From contig JAFWNG010000013.1 in NCBI GenBank assembly GCA_017510405.1, forward strand, positions 336,384 through 400,383: a stretch of 64,000 bases of DNA, read 5' to 3'. Source of the stretch: Solobacterium sp. GTDB lineage: Bacteria > Bacillota_I > Bacilli_A > Erysipelotrichales > Erysipelotrichaceae. Under the pieces are notes generated by a model that had not been told where the DNA came from, made no database searches, and worked only from the letters and a program-made list of their open reading frames with translations. Of the stretch, positions 53,798 to 63,013 are shown one piece after another. Numbering within the stretch: the stretch's first letter is position 1; the number at the start of each line of letters is the position of its first letter. The position numbers were made by a program, and so were the translations under genes.

Positions 53798-53806
53798 ATT
53801 ATACCA
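53798..53806 (-). promoter_or_regulatory. Extended -10 promoter of the smc operon
   Basis: TGGTATAAT on the minus strand, with TTTAAT 17 bases upstream as a weak -35. CAGGAGTG follows as the smc ribosome binding site. Confidence 0.7.
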
Positions 53807-53922
53807 GAACAGTGCCTTTAATTAAAGACAGTGAGGCCATGCCGTCCATTCCCTCCATAAAAAAGTATATTCTGACCTGTTCTTTTCGGTTTCAGCCTGT
53901 TCATGGTTTCCGAACAGGATGT

Positions 53923-53947
53923 AAAAACCGCATCCTGACGGATACGG
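53923..53947 (-). terminator. Intrinsic terminator after mscL
   Basis: On the minus strand CCGTATCC / GGATGCGG (one T-G wobble), loop GTCA, followed by TTTTTA. It ends the mltG-to-mscL chain. Confidence 0.8.
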
Positions 53948-53961
53948 TCTTCAGACATTTC

Positions 53962-54354
53962 TTACTTTTTGTCCTTTAATAAAGCAATGATCTCTTCCAG
54001 TGCTTTCAGTTCATCGCTCTTTTTCGGTTCTGCCGGTTTTTCCTCGACCGGTTTCTTTGCTGCGTTAACTGCTTTGTTGACAGCCTTCAGCATGCAGAAC
54101 AGGATGAATGCGATGATGATGAAGTTCAGGATCGCTGTAATAACGGCACCCCAGTTGATGACCTGACCGTTTGCGAGCGGTGTAACGAGTCCGATCTCTG
54201 TTCCCCCAAATGAACCGATGATCGGCAGAATAATATTCTCTGTCAGTGAACCGACGATGGCAGAGAAAGCACCGCCGATGATTACGCCAATTGCCATATC
54301 CATGACATTTCCGCGTAAAGCGAACGCTTTAAATTCTTGCATAAATTTCTTCAT
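53962..54354 (-). CDS. mscL: Large-conductance mechanosensitive channel
   Basis: Opens on membrane tension during hypo-osmotic shock. The 130-aa protein has FALRGNVMDMAIGVIIGGAFSAIVGSL (first membrane helix), a second helix AVITAILNFIIIAFILFCMLKAVN, and a charged C-terminal helix. The usual MscL length is 130-150. It overlaps the U32 gene by 26 bases. A second ATG four codons in is also possible. Confidence 0.95.
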   Translation of the reverse strand: MKKFMQEFKAFALRGNVMDMAIGVIIGGAFSAIVGSLTENIILPIIGSFGGTEIGLVTPLANGQVINWGAVITAILNFIIIAFILFCMLKAVNKAVNAAKKPVEEKPAEPKKSDELKALEEIIALLKDKK

Positions 54355-56494
54355 AAGCTTCTTCTATCTCCTTTTCCTGCTGATCATCTGTAATCAGATA
54401 GCTGCCTGTGCAGTAAGGATTATCACTGCAGTACGCATCCGGTTCCAGAATCTCAACTATGTTCTCATTATATGCCAATTCATATTTTTTACCATGGAAA
54501 TCGGTGATGGACCGCAGGCCTTTCTGCGATGTAAACCCTTTCTTGACATACATTACAGTCCTTCTGCCGTATACAAGCCGATATGTCGCAGGAATCCATC
54601 CGTACCGTTTTTCAAAAGCAGAGAGCGTATCGCGGATCATCGGATTTGTCAGTTCACTGCTGAATATCACGCCGTTGATCCCTGGCTGTGAAAGCAGGAA
54701 TGCCAGCGCATAGGAATTGCTGCAGTTGAGGGTCATGCCGGCAATGCAGTCTTTCAGATCACCGTTGAGCGTACCGATCTCATGGATCACTATACCTTCA
54801 TATGTTTCCGGCGTATTCAGTGATTCACGCACGACCGGCGTACAGCCGATCCCCTTTCTCTCCGAGATCCAGAGAACTCTCTCATCCGCAGCGGGATGAT
54901 TGCTGTCGGCTATGATCCGTTTCTGCGGATACGGCTTTTCCGGTAGATCCGCACTGTATTCTTTTCTGCCGCCGCGCGGATTCCACAGAGCCCTGGCCTC
55001 ATTCAGCGCCGCAAAGGCGTTCCGGCGGACTTCGTTGATCTCGCGCACCGGAAGAAATACCTCTTCGCAGATGCCGGAAATATCGCTGATCCGGTAAGGT
55101 TCTTTATCGGTCTTTGACAGGATCTCTTCCATGCGTTCCTTTGTGACCGGAGCTTTCAGAGCTTTCTGCACAGGTTCGGCGCTGACCGCGGTTACGCAGC
55201 TGCCGCGGTTATCCGTCATACTGACCGACAGCGGTCTGCCGACCACGGCTTCATAACGGACTGTAATATCGGAGGTCCGCTGTGTCCGCCCGATCGCTTC
55301 ATCTGTTTCACGGATCAGTTCAGTATCCGTTGTTTTCAGGACTTTCTGACCCGCACGCGGAAATGGCTTCTGCCGGCATTCCACCCAGACAGTCTCATTT
55401 GCTTTTGCCGAAGCGATCAGTTTTCCCTGGCGGTACATTCGGTTGACGGTAAAGCCGGTATCGGTCGGCTCATTGATAATACGCAGGCCGTCATGCTGAT
55501 GCAGATCCTGCGTCAGAGCGATACGGATCCTGTCACCGCTCACTTCTTTGACAGTGCCGATCACGATCCCCTGATGGTTCGGCCGGAACGGACTCATCCG
55601 GTCCGCTGTCGGCGCATGCATCATATGACCCTGACTGAATCCGCGGTTGAACATCAGTTTCAGTTCTTTTTCACGCTGCGGAGACACTTTATAAGTCCGC
55701 CCTTCATAACAGGCATCGATTGCTTCCCGGAACGTCTTTACCGCAAGATACACATATTCTTCGCGCTTCATGCGTCCTTCGATCTTCAGACTGCTCACGC
55801 CTGCCTCTTTCAGCCGGGGAATCACGTTTATCATATTCAGATCTTTGGGGCTGAGGATATAACTGCCTTCCGGGAATGTTTCCCCTTTTTCCGGAAAATA
55901 CTGCAGGCGGCAGCACTGCGCGCAGCGGCCGCGGTTGGCGGAGCGGTGTTTGACCGCTTCACTCATCAGGCACTGACCGCTGTAGCTGATGCAGGCAGCT
56001 CCGTAGACGAATACTTCGATCTCCATGCCGGTACGGCACGCTTCTTCAATGATCTCGATCGGAGTCTCACGCGCCAGAACGACACGGGATACTCCCTGCT
56101 TCTGCATAAAGCGGACGCCTTCGACATTATGTATATGCATCTGTGTCGAACAGTGCACGGCAAAATCGGGGTATCTTGCACGAATGTAATGAAGAAGTCC
56201 GAGATCCTGCACAAGCAGAGCGTCGCAGTTATTCTCATACAGAAAATCCAGGTCGGAAAACGCTGCGTCCAGTTCTTCTTCAAACAGCAGCGTGTTCATG
56301 GTCACATATATGCGGACATCCCGCATATGACAGTACCGGATCGCCTCAATGAATTCTTCCCGTGAAAAGTTTCCGGCAAATGCTCTTGCCGAAAAAGACT
56401 GCAGTCCGAGATAGACCGCGTCACATCCGGCCGCTACAGCTGCCTTCAGTGCATTCATATTTCCTGCCGGTGCCAGCAGTTCCATTTTGTTCAT
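54329..56494 (-). CDS. Peptidase U32 family protein with DUF3656, RNA hydroxylation type
   Basis: The 721-aa protein opens with MELLAPAGNMNALKAAVAAGCDAVYLGLQSFSAR. The family cysteine cluster CISYSGQCLMS and RGRCAQCCRLQYF (four Cys) would hold an Fe-S cluster, as in RlhA and TrhP, which hydroxylate 23S rRNA or tRNA. A central DUF3656 region and a long C-terminal part complete the RlhA-like layout. I favour RNA modification over proteolysis, from knowledge of the family. The start is ATG 56494 (AAGGAG 8 bases upstream, ATGA overlap with ung). The TTG at 56500 is less likely. Confidence 0.85.
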   Translation of the reverse strand: MNKMELLAPAGNMNALKAAVAAGCDAVYLGLQSFSARAFAGNFSREEFIEAIRYCHMRDVRIYVTMNTLLFEEELDAAFSDLDFLYENNCDALLVQDLGLLHYIRARYPDFAVHCSTQMHIHNVEGVRFMQKQGVSRVVLARETPIEIIEEACRTGMEIEVFVYGAACISYSGQCLMSEAVKHRSANRGRCAQCCRLQYFPEKGETFPEGSYILSPKDLNMINVIPRLKEAGVSSLKIEGRMKREEYVYLAVKTFREAIDACYEGRTYKVSPQREKELKLMFNRGFSQGHMMHAPTADRMSPFRPNHQGIVIGTVKEVSGDRIRIALTQDLHQHDGLRIINEPTDTGFTVNRMYRQGKLIASAKANETVWVECRQKPFPRAGQKVLKTTDTELIRETDEAIGRTQRTSDITVRYEAVVGRPLSVSMTDNRGSCVTAVSAEPVQKALKAPVTKERMEEILSKTDKEPYRISDISGICEEVFLPVREINEVRRNAFAALNEARALWNPRGGRKEYSADLPEKPYPQKRIIADSNHPAADERVLWISERKGIGCTPVVRESLNTPETYEGIVIHEIGTLNGDLKDCIAGMTLNCSNSYALAFLLSQPGINGVIFSSELTNPMIRDTLSAFEKRYGWIPATYRLVYGRRTVMYVKKGFTSQKGLRSITDFHGKKYELAYNENIVEILEPDAYCSDNPYCTGSYLITDDQQEKEIEEAYEEIYARI

Positions 56495-56970
56495 AAGCAA
56501 AACTCCTTGATCACGGAATACTCCCGGATCAGTTTTTCCAGTGACATTGACGCATTCGCACCGCTCGTGGAAGGAAGAGCGATGTGTCGGATCGGAATAT
56601 TGATGTATTTCCTGTATAGGCCGGCTGCCTTCGCTCCTGTAGTTACGATTCCGGCAATATCGGTATCGCGGATCAGCTCAGCGATCGGATTCACTTTTAT
56701 ATCACGAATGCTTGTATCGCTGGATGCTTCGATCGTACAGGAAGCGATCACATCCCATAAGGCGATACCGTGTTTCAGGCAGAAGGCTTTCCGGTCGGTG
56801 ATCTCCTCCTCAAATACCGCGGCCATGACTTTCCAGAACCGGTTGGAAGGATGTGCATAATAAAACCCGGCACGTCTTGATTCCACTGAGGGAAAAGAGC
56901 CCAGAATCAGAATTCTGGAATCTCTGCGGCATACCGGTTCCAGAGTATGTGTCTGATATTCACGCTCCAT
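56491..56970 (-). CDS. DNA-deoxyinosine/uracil glycosylase, UDG superfamily
   Basis: Base-excision repair enzyme. From ATG 56970 the product is 159 aa with ILILGSFPSVESRRAGFYYAHPSNRFWKV, GIALWDVI and the C-terminal LPSTSGANASM motif, the pattern of the MUG-like deoxyinosine glycosylase group. GAGG lies 8 bases upstream of this ATG. An earlier in-frame ATG at 57012 inside holA has no ribosome binding site. It overlaps holA and U32. Confidence 0.85.
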   Translation of the reverse strand: MEREYQTHTLEPVCRRDSRILILGSFPSVESRRAGFYYAHPSNRFWKVMAAVFEEEITDRKAFCLKHGIALWDVIASCTIEASSDTSIRDIKVNPIAELIRDTDIAGIVTTGAKAAGLYRKYINIPIRHIALPSTSGANASMSLEKLIREYSVIKEFCL

Positions 56971-58012
56971 TGCGGCCGCCTCTCGCTCCGATGATCCAGA
57001 GTTCAAAAGCATGGTCGGGATCTGTGATCAGTCCTGCCTTGATCCCCTGGTCCAGATCAGCCAGTTCACTCAGCCATTTCAGGGTCCTTCCGGAGCTGAT
57101 CCGGCAGTCTCTCAGCTGATTCTGTACGATCCAGTCCATCAGATTCAGTTTTGATGCGATCAGTTCAGTATCGAAATAGTTTTCATCCATCCGCTTCATG
57201 TGAAAGTAACGGCGCAGCGATCCTGCCATCGCAGTGACCATTGTGCTGACCGGTATGTTTCGAACAGACAGTTCTTCCTTGATCCGCAGGACTTCTCCGA
57301 TATTTCCCTTCAGGAACGCATCCCCCAGAGCATACATCTGTATATCCTGCGATACCGGAACAAGATGACGTACCGCGTTAAGATCGATCCTTTCCTCCCC
57401 GTACAGCACAAGGGAATCCACGGCATTTTTCAGCCGCATCGTATCCTGTTCGACGCGAACCAGCAGTTCCTGCATTGCGTCGGCAGTGAGTGTGATCCTG
57501 TTCTTTTTCAGCAGATCCGCAGCGAACTGTCTGAACTCCTGCCGGCTCAGCTTCTTTTCCTCCAGAATGGTCACGTTCATTTCTTTCAGAAGCTTATAGT
57601 CTTTTTTTCTGCTGTCTGCGGTGAAGTCACGGCAGCAGAAAGCCAGTAATACATCCGGATTCGGCGACCGCAGGTACTGTTTCAGAAGATCCATACGGTA
57701 GTCGCGTTCTTTCAGTTCTTTTTCCTTGCGACTTTTTACAGCCGGGGTATCGCCTTTTTTCACCGCCTCCGCGTACTTTACCGCGGCATTCAGATAATAC
57801 GGCCGGTCCACTATGACCGCTCGCATGCCCTCTTCACCGAATAAGGAGATGCTGTCGCAGGCAACCAGTACTTCTTCGATCCGGAACGTCTTTTTATCCG
57901 ACGCGTCGATCACGGTGACGCGGTCTTTCGGTATTCTGTTTTTCTTCAGGATATCTGCCAGCGCAAGTTCCTGGCGGTATATATCTTTTCCGTGTATCAG
58001 ATAAGTATTCAT
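56960..58012 (-). CDS. holA: DNA polymerase III delta subunit
   Basis: Clamp-loader subunit that opens the sliding clamp. The 350-aa protein begins MNTYLIHGKDIYRQELALADI and keeps the HolA layout: degenerate AAA+ module without Walker A, and the C-terminal collar with RNIPVSTMVTAMAGSLRRYFHMK. As in Bacillus (comEC-holA) it lies downstream of comEC, here with an MBL gene between. Confidence 0.9.
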   Translation of the reverse strand: MNTYLIHGKDIYRQELALADILKKNRIPKDRVTVIDASDKKTFRIEEVLVACDSISLFGEEGMRAVIVDRPYYLNAAVKYAEAVKKGDTPAVKSRKEKELKERDYRMDLLKQYLRSPNPDVLLAFCCRDFTADSRKKDYKLLKEMNVTILEEKKLSRQEFRQFAADLLKKNRITLTADAMQELLVRVEQDTMRLKNAVDSLVLYGEERIDLNAVRHLVPVSQDIQMYALGDAFLKGNIGEVLRIKEELSVRNIPVSTMVTAMAGSLRRYFHMKRMDENYFDTELIASKLNLMDWIVQNQLRDCRISSGRTLKWLSELADLDQGIKAGLITDPDHAFELWIIGARGGRNGA

Positions 58013-58014
58013 CG

Positions 58015-58926
58015 CTACAAGTATACCACACGGTTCTTTCCGCTGCCGGGCGTGATTGCAAACACGTCTCCGTCATGACCGTTTACGGCTTCCTGCCCGG
58101 TTACAGAACGTATCTCCTGTAGCAGAAGGTCTTCTCTTCTCTGAACTTCTGAAAGATCCGCGCATGCATCACCGTAATAATCCAGATGAAGGATACGGTG
58201 TGTCGTGACCGTGAGCACCGGCTTTGCGGCTTCCATGATGCGTCCGAGATCATACGACAGTGTATGCACGGCGCGGTGATACGCCTGCCAGGCTTCTGTA
58301 CGCTCACGCAGTCCGCCGGCATACTCCGCTTCATGGATCAGGATATCCGCCCCGCGGGCAGCTTCAGTCATTGTTTCCAGCGGGCATGTATCGCCGCTGA
58401 TCACGATCTTTCCTTCATCGCTTTCATAAATGTATCCGTACGATTCCATCGTTCCGTGGCTGACCGGAAATGCCGTTATCTTCAGTCCTTCTTTTTCATA
58501 TACCGTTCCTTCGGAAACAATATGCGTTTCCACCTGAAGACTTTCCGGATCGATCGGTTCCGGTCCGTCTGTTCTGAACTGTATATCCGCAGTGTACGCC
58601 GCAAGGATATGACTGCACATGCTGTCCGTTCCTTTCGGACCATAGACATGCAGTGCTTCTTTCCGTTCCAGCACCCACGGCGTCAGGATGACATCTGCGA
58701 GCCCTGTCGTGTGATCCGAGTGCAGATGCGTCAGGAAAACATGCGTCAGATTCTGCGGCCTCAATTCAGAGACGCCGTCATAAAACGCTTTTGTGCAGGC
58801 ACGCACGGTCCCCGCGCCGCAGTCGTTGAGAAAAACGCGGCCGTCGGACATAATCACTGCCGTACACGGGCCGGATGCCCATGGTTCCGCATTCGGTGTT
58901 CCGCTTCCAAGTATGACTGCTTTCAT
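58015..58926 (-). CDS. MBL-fold metallohydrolase, RNase Z-like
   Basis: The 303-aa metallo-beta-lactamase fold protein has VFLTHLHSDHTTGLADVI (HxHxDH), an early strand with VILGSGTPNAEPWASGP and ISGDTCP for the second metal site, and ILHLDYYGDAC near the end. It resembles the RNase Z / arylsulfatase-like group, but substrate cannot be told from motifs. The exosite of a true tRNase Z is not obvious. It lies between comEC and holA with a GGAGG ribosome binding site. Confidence 0.8.
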   Translation of the reverse strand: MKAVILGSGTPNAEPWASGPCTAVIMSDGRVFLNDCGAGTVRACTKAFYDGVSELRPQNLTHVFLTHLHSDHTTGLADVILTPWVLERKEALHVYGPKGTDSMCSHILAAYTADIQFRTDGPEPIDPESLQVETHIVSEGTVYEKEGLKITAFPVSHGTMESYGYIYESDEGKIVISGDTCPLETMTEAARGADILIHEAEYAGGLRERTEAWQAYHRAVHTLSYDLGRIMEAAKPVLTVTTHRILHLDYYGDACADLSEVQRREDLLLQEIRSVTGQEAVNGHDGDVFAITPGSGKNRVVYL

Positions 58927-58942
58927 ATTTTTTCCTCCGTTT

Positions 58943-60847
58943 TCAGAGCAGCGCTGCCGTTCCTCTGGATGTCACAAGTATTCGCAATCCGCAGAAGAAG
59001 AAAATCGATATGTCTCCTTCTTCCTTCGTATCAAACCATGGAATATGTCTCTTCGCAAGTCTGTCGATCACTTCCGGAGCCGGATGATGGTATATGGAAT
59101 ATGCCCCGGAGGATATTATGGCTGTTTTCGGCTTTACGGAATCCAGAAATCGGTCACCGCTGCCGGTATTGCTGCCGTGATGAGACAGTTTGAGAACATC
59201 ACAGGGCAGATCGCCGTATTCTCTGATGATCTGTTCTTCCGCCGCCTGATCCGAATCTCCCATACAGAGAATATTCAGCCCTGCGATCGTAAACCAGTGG
59301 ACGATCGAACTCTGATTTTCATCTTCCGTCGTCAGTCTGTTCAGGTCGCTGAATACGATCTTTCCTGTCTGATATGTATCGAAGTGTTCTGTTACCAGGT
59401 GTTTCACGCTGTAGTCTTCCTGGATCCGTTCCATATTTCCGCTGTGATCACTGTCGTCATGCGTAATGAACAATGTATCGATCCGGCGGATGCCCTTGGC
59501 ATTCAGATAATCCTGAACGGCACCGTACTGTGCGGGTTTTCCCGTATCGATCATGTATGTTTTTCCGCCGAACGGTTCTTTGATCAGAATGCTGTCGCCC
59601 TGCCCGACATTAATGAACGTCACTTCCCCGAGCGGATGAAACAGTCCGGTCATACAGAAACCGATCAGCATCGCCAGGCGTATCTCTGAAGAATATTTAT
59701 TATGGGCACACATGGTATAAAGCATCACGTACAGAGGCAGCCCTGCTCCGGCCGGAGAAGATGTAACGGATACCTCAGCAATATGATTTGAAAGAGTGGA
59801 TGTGTACAGCAGAAAGCGGCCGAAGACGCCCGGCACAAGCAGCGTGCAGAGTGAGATATAGTACACGATCCCGGCAGCTTTCCGGATGTACGGAAAAAGA
59901 AAAGTCACAGCCGGATTGATGCTTTTATACAGGATCAGATTCACAAAAGACAGATACAGTGTTCTTTCGCTGAAGGATCTCTGTCCGGTAAGCCGGCAGA
60001 TCCGTATGACAGCAGGGATCCAGAACGAGCCGCGGAATACCGCCTGGGGAAATATGCACAGAAGAATGCATAAAGAAGGCATGACTGCGTCTTTCTGTTC
60101 TTTATACAGCTGCTGAGCGCAAAGCAGGATCAGCCGGTTCATCACGGTGATCGGAAAATGATAGATCCAGGCAAACAGTGCTGTGATCACGGTGATCACG
60201 CGTTTCCTCTTCTTTCTATCCAGAAAGCGCGACAGTGCACGATCGATGACGGAAATCGCAGCTGTCACCGAGAAGCCGTAGTCATACAGGATCGCTCCGG
60301 CGGAATCCTTCGGCCGGATATTCAGGAGCGTGAAGGAAAGTACTTCATGAAGTTCCTCAGGAACTCTGTCGATGCATTTCTGGATCCCGTGCAGCACCGA
60401 TGTATTCTCCTTAACCAGACTGAAATGGGAGCTGTCCGCTGAATACAGCGTCCCCTCCTGGCGAAGATATGATGAAAAACGGAAGCGGAAGAAACCGTAT
60501 GTTTCGGAAACAGGCTCACACGCTCCGTCAAACCAGTAATCCGAATCATACAGAAACGGCTCGGTATGATATGCAAGTATTCTGGTTCTTCCCTTCTGCA
60601 GGATGCTGTATCCCGCATGGACGGATACCGTTCGGTATATGCCTTCTTCCGGCATATCCCCTGACCACCGCGGAACACAGACAGCAGAAAACAGGATCAA
60701 AGGAAGCACAGCGGCTTTTTTCGTCCTGACGAAGAAGAATACCAGCAGCACCACTGCGGCACAGATCTTCAGTTCGGCCGGAAACAGACAGAGTATACTC
60801 ATCAGTGCGAACAGGAGTATACCGTGTTCTTTCATCAGTGCTTTCAC
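58943..60847 (-). CDS. comEC: DNA uptake channel ComEC/Rec2
   Basis: Membrane channel for single-stranded DNA entry in transformation. The 634-aa protein has several N-terminal membrane helices, a short OB-like part, the competence domain (about residues 170-395), and a C-terminal MBL-type domain: VTFINVGQGDSILIKEP, FITHDDSDHSGNMERI, LKLSHHGSNTGSGDRFL. It is somewhat shorter than the usual 700-800. The start is GTG 60847, overlapping the comEA stop (GTGA), with AGGATC upstream. It looks intact, so the strain may be competent if pilus genes exist elsewhere. Confidence 0.9.
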   Translation of the reverse strand: MKALMKEHGILLFALMSILCLFPAELKICAAVVLLVFFFVRTKKAAVLPLILFSAVCVPRWSGDMPEEGIYRTVSVHAGYSILQKGRTRILAYHTEPFLYDSDYWFDGACEPVSETYGFFRFRFSSYLRQEGTLYSADSSHFSLVKENTSVLHGIQKCIDRVPEELHEVLSFTLLNIRPKDSAGAILYDYGFSVTAAISVIDRALSRFLDRKKRKRVITVITALFAWIYHFPITVMNRLILLCAQQLYKEQKDAVMPSLCILLCIFPQAVFRGSFWIPAVIRICRLTGQRSFSERTLYLSFVNLILYKSINPAVTFLFPYIRKAAGIVYYISLCTLLVPGVFGRFLLYTSTLSNHIAEVSVTSSPAGAGLPLYVMLYTMCAHNKYSSEIRLAMLIGFCMTGLFHPLGEVTFINVGQGDSILIKEPFGGKTYMIDTGKPAQYGAVQDYLNAKGIRRIDTLFITHDDSDHSGNMERIQEDYSVKHLVTEHFDTYQTGKIVFSDLNRLTTEDENQSSIVHWFTIAGLNILCMGDSDQAAEEQIIREYGDLPCDVLKLSHHGSNTGSGDRFLDSVKPKTAIISSGAYSIYHHPAPEVIDRLAKRHIPWFDTKEEGDISIFFFCGLRILVTSRGTAALL

Positions 60848-61311
60848 AGGCAGATCCTGTCCTTCAGCTGTTCAAACTTCTTCGGTCCGATGCCGGGAAC
60901 ACGAAGCAGATCCGTCAGTTCAGAGAACAGTCCGTTTGTCTCACGGTACGAAATGATCTTCATTGCTGTTGTTTCGCCAATACCCGGAAGACAGCACAGT
61001 TCCTGCAGAGGCGCCGTATTGATCGATATCTTCTTCTCGGGCTGTTTCGGCGGGATCGTCAGGGTATCGTGATCTTTCAGAGTTGTTTCCGCATTAACGG
61101 CGGAACAGTCTGCCTCGTCGGTAAGTCCGGCCTGTTCGAGCAGTTCATCGACCGTTGAATAGCGCTCGAGTTTATAAGTTCCCGGGTGTTCCACTTCGCC
61201 GTCTATTGTCACTGAGATCGGCTGATCCCTGTATTCCTGAAGAGATACCGGCTGAAACGCTACGCTCTCAGCCCCAAGTATCAGGATCAAAAAAATAAGC
61301 AGTCGTTTCAT
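60844..61311 (-). CDS. comEA: Competence DNA receptor ComEA
   Basis: Membrane-anchored double-stranded DNA binding protein of the competence machine. The 155-aa protein has an N-terminal hydrophobic segment (LLIFLILILGA), a SLBB domain (VTIDGEVEHPGTYKL...DTLTIPP, about 32-90), and a C-terminal helix-hairpin-helix pair (SINTAPLQELCCLPGIGETTAMKII and LLRVPGIGPKKFEQL). AGGAGG precedes the ATG by 9 bases. It is the first of a comEA-comEC pair. Confidence 0.93.
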   Translation of the reverse strand: MKRLLIFLILILGAESVAFQPVSLQEYRDQPISVTIDGEVEHPGTYKLERYSTVDELLEQAGLTDEADCSAVNAETTLKDHDTLTIPPKQPEKKISINTAPLQELCCLPGIGETTAMKIISYRETNGLFSELTDLLRVPGIGPKKFEQLKDRICL

Positions 61312-61367
61312 GGAAATGAACCTCCTGCTTATATATAGTCTGTTACTGTATGAAAACTCCGCCTGTA

Positions 61368-61841
61368 TCAGTCAATTTTGATGATGATGACAGAATACGG
61401 CTTCTTAACATTGACGGTAACGGTATCACCGATCTTATGGTTCATGATCGCCAGTGCCAGCGGGCAGTCATTGGAGATCAGTCCGTTGGACGGATCTGTC
61501 TGTGTGGAACCGACGATCTTATATGTCGCTTCTTCCTTAACATCCATGAATTCGATCGTAACTGTGGAACCGACATTGACCACACTCTTGTCGACATTCG
61601 TCATATCGATCAGAACGTAGTTGTTCAGCTGCCATTCGACCTCCTGGATACGGGATTCCAGCTGAGCCTGCTTTTCACGTGCAGCGTCCCAGTCAGCGTT
61701 TTCGGACAAGTCACCCTGCGAACGGGCTTCTGCCAGGTCTTTTTTATTCTGCTCACGTTCTACCGTGACAAGGCGGTGATGTTCTTCTTTAAGATCCTGA
61801 AGACCTTCTTCTGTCAGATATATCTTTTTCTGTTCAGCCAT
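61368..61841 (-). CDS. greA: Transcription elongation factor GreA
   Basis: Rescues backtracked RNA polymerase by stimulating transcript cleavage. The 157-aa protein has an N-terminal coiled coil (LTEEGLQDLKEEHHRLVTVERE), the tip acidic pair in DLSENADWDAAREKQ, and a C-terminal FKBP-like domain with VGSTVTIEFMD. It is full length. An extended -10 promoter lies between udk and greA. Confidence 0.96.
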   Translation of the reverse strand: MAEQKKIYLTEEGLQDLKEEHHRLVTVEREQNKKDLAEARSQGDLSENADWDAAREKQAQLESRIQEVEWQLNNYVLIDMTNVDKSVVNVGSTVTIEFMDVKEEATYKIVGSTQTDPSNGLISNDCPLALAIMNHKIGDTVTVNVKKPYSVIIIKID

Positions 61842-61871
61842 ATTAATCTATACTCCTTTTTTTGCCTGCTT

Positions 61872-61880
61872 ATTATACCA
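61872..61880 (-). promoter_or_regulatory. Extended -10 promoter of greA
   Basis: TGGTATAAT on minus, with ATGGCA 17 bases upstream of TATAAT as -35. AAAGGAG follows before the greA ATG. Confidence 0.65.
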
Positions 61881-61915
61881 TGACGGCACAAAGATGCCAT
61901 TTATTTCGTATTTAT

Positions 61916-62548
61916 TTAGGCGTCTTTCCGACTGATCACGCTGTTGATCTTCGTGATCAGAAGGTCAATGGCAACCACGTTCTGTCCGCCTTCCGGAATG
62001 ATCACATCGGCGTAGCGTTTTGACGGTTCGACAAACTGCTCGTGCATTTCACGTACGGTGGACAGATACTGATTCACGACGGAGTCAAGCGTTCTGCCGC
62101 GTTCCTGCACATCTCTCAGAAGACGGCGGATAAACCGTACATCCGCAGGTGTATCCACAAAGATCTTGATGTCAAGAATACTGCGGATGCGCGGATCTTC
62201 CAGTACAAACAGTCCTTCCAGGATCAGAACGTCGCAGGGATCGCACCGTTCCGTCACATCACTGCGTGTATGGTGGACGTAGTCGTAAGTCGGCTTGTCG
62301 ATCGAATGTCCCGAGATCAGTTCGGAGATCTGTTTCAGAAGCAGCTCATTGTCAAACGCGAACGGATGATCATAATTTGTCTTGACCCGTTCTTCCATCG
62401 GCTTATCCGACTGGTCTTTATAATAATCATCCTGGCGGATGATCCGGACGGAGCTGATATCCTCATAAGTCTTCATGATGATTCCCGCAATAGAGGATTT
62501 GCCGGAAGCACTTCCCCCCGCAATTCCAATAATGATCGGTCTGTCCAT
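61916..62548 (-). CDS. udk: Uridine kinase
   Basis: Phosphorylates uridine and cytidine in pyrimidine salvage. The 210-aa P-loop kinase has [43 protein letters not shown] and [15 protein letters not shown], all typical. It starts one base after the Nudix stop. The order mltG-udk-greA is also seen, with insertions, in Bacillus. Confidence 0.95.
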   Translation of the reverse strand: MDRPIIIGIAGGSASGKSSIAGIIMKTYEDISSVRIIRQDDYYKDQSDKPMEERVKTNYDHPFAFDNELLLKQISELISGHSIDKPTYDYVHHTRSDVTERCDPCDVLILEGLFVLEDPRIRSILDIKIFVDTPADVRFIRRLLRDVQERGRTLDSVVNQYLSTVREMHEQFVEPSKRYADVIIPEGGQNVVAIDLLITKINSVISRKDA

Positions 62549-63013
62549 TTACTCTTCTCCTTCTTCTGCCTTCAGCAGATTTCCGTGTCTGTCATAGTAC
62601 AGATACAGTGTAAACAGCGTATCTTCATCGTTCGTGAGCCGTTTCAGAAACAGACGGTCTCCTTCCCATACCGGAATCGTGTCCAGCTGATCCTGAGGGA
62701 TCCAGGCAAGTGTGCCTTCCCGGCATTCTTTCAGATCACCCTCATAAGACTGACATGTATAGATGCGGATCAGTTCCGTTTCACGGTCTTCATATATAAA
62801 GTAGACCATGCCGCGGTAACAGGGGTCGAGCATCGTCAGCCCTGTTTCCTCCTGTGTCTCGCGGATCATGCATTCAAGAGGTGTCTCCCCCTCTTCCTGC
62901 TTTCCGCCGACACCGATCCACTTTCCGGCGTTGACATCATCTTTCTTCTTGTTGCGGAACAGCATCAGCCACTGTCCGTCGCGTATGATATAGCCGCAGG
63001 TACTGCAGATCAT
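62549..63013 (-). CDS. Nudix hydrolase, 8-oxo-dGTP diphosphatase type
   Basis: The 154-aa protein has a full Nudix box: GGKQEEGETPLECMIRETQEETGL (G-x5-E-x7-RE-x2-EE-x-G). The flanking GKWIGVGG motif resembles MutT/MTH-like enzymes that clean up oxidised nucleotides. Substrate is inferred only. It overlaps mltG by ATGA and abuts udk. Confidence 0.88.
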   Translation of the reverse strand: MICSTCGYIIRDGQWLMLFRNKKKDDVNAGKWIGVGGKQEEGETPLECMIRETQEETGLTMLDPCYRGMVYFIYEDRETELIRIYTCQSYEGDLKECREGTLAWIPQDQLDTIPVWEGDRLFLKRLTNDEDTLFTLYLYYDRHGNLLKAEEGEE

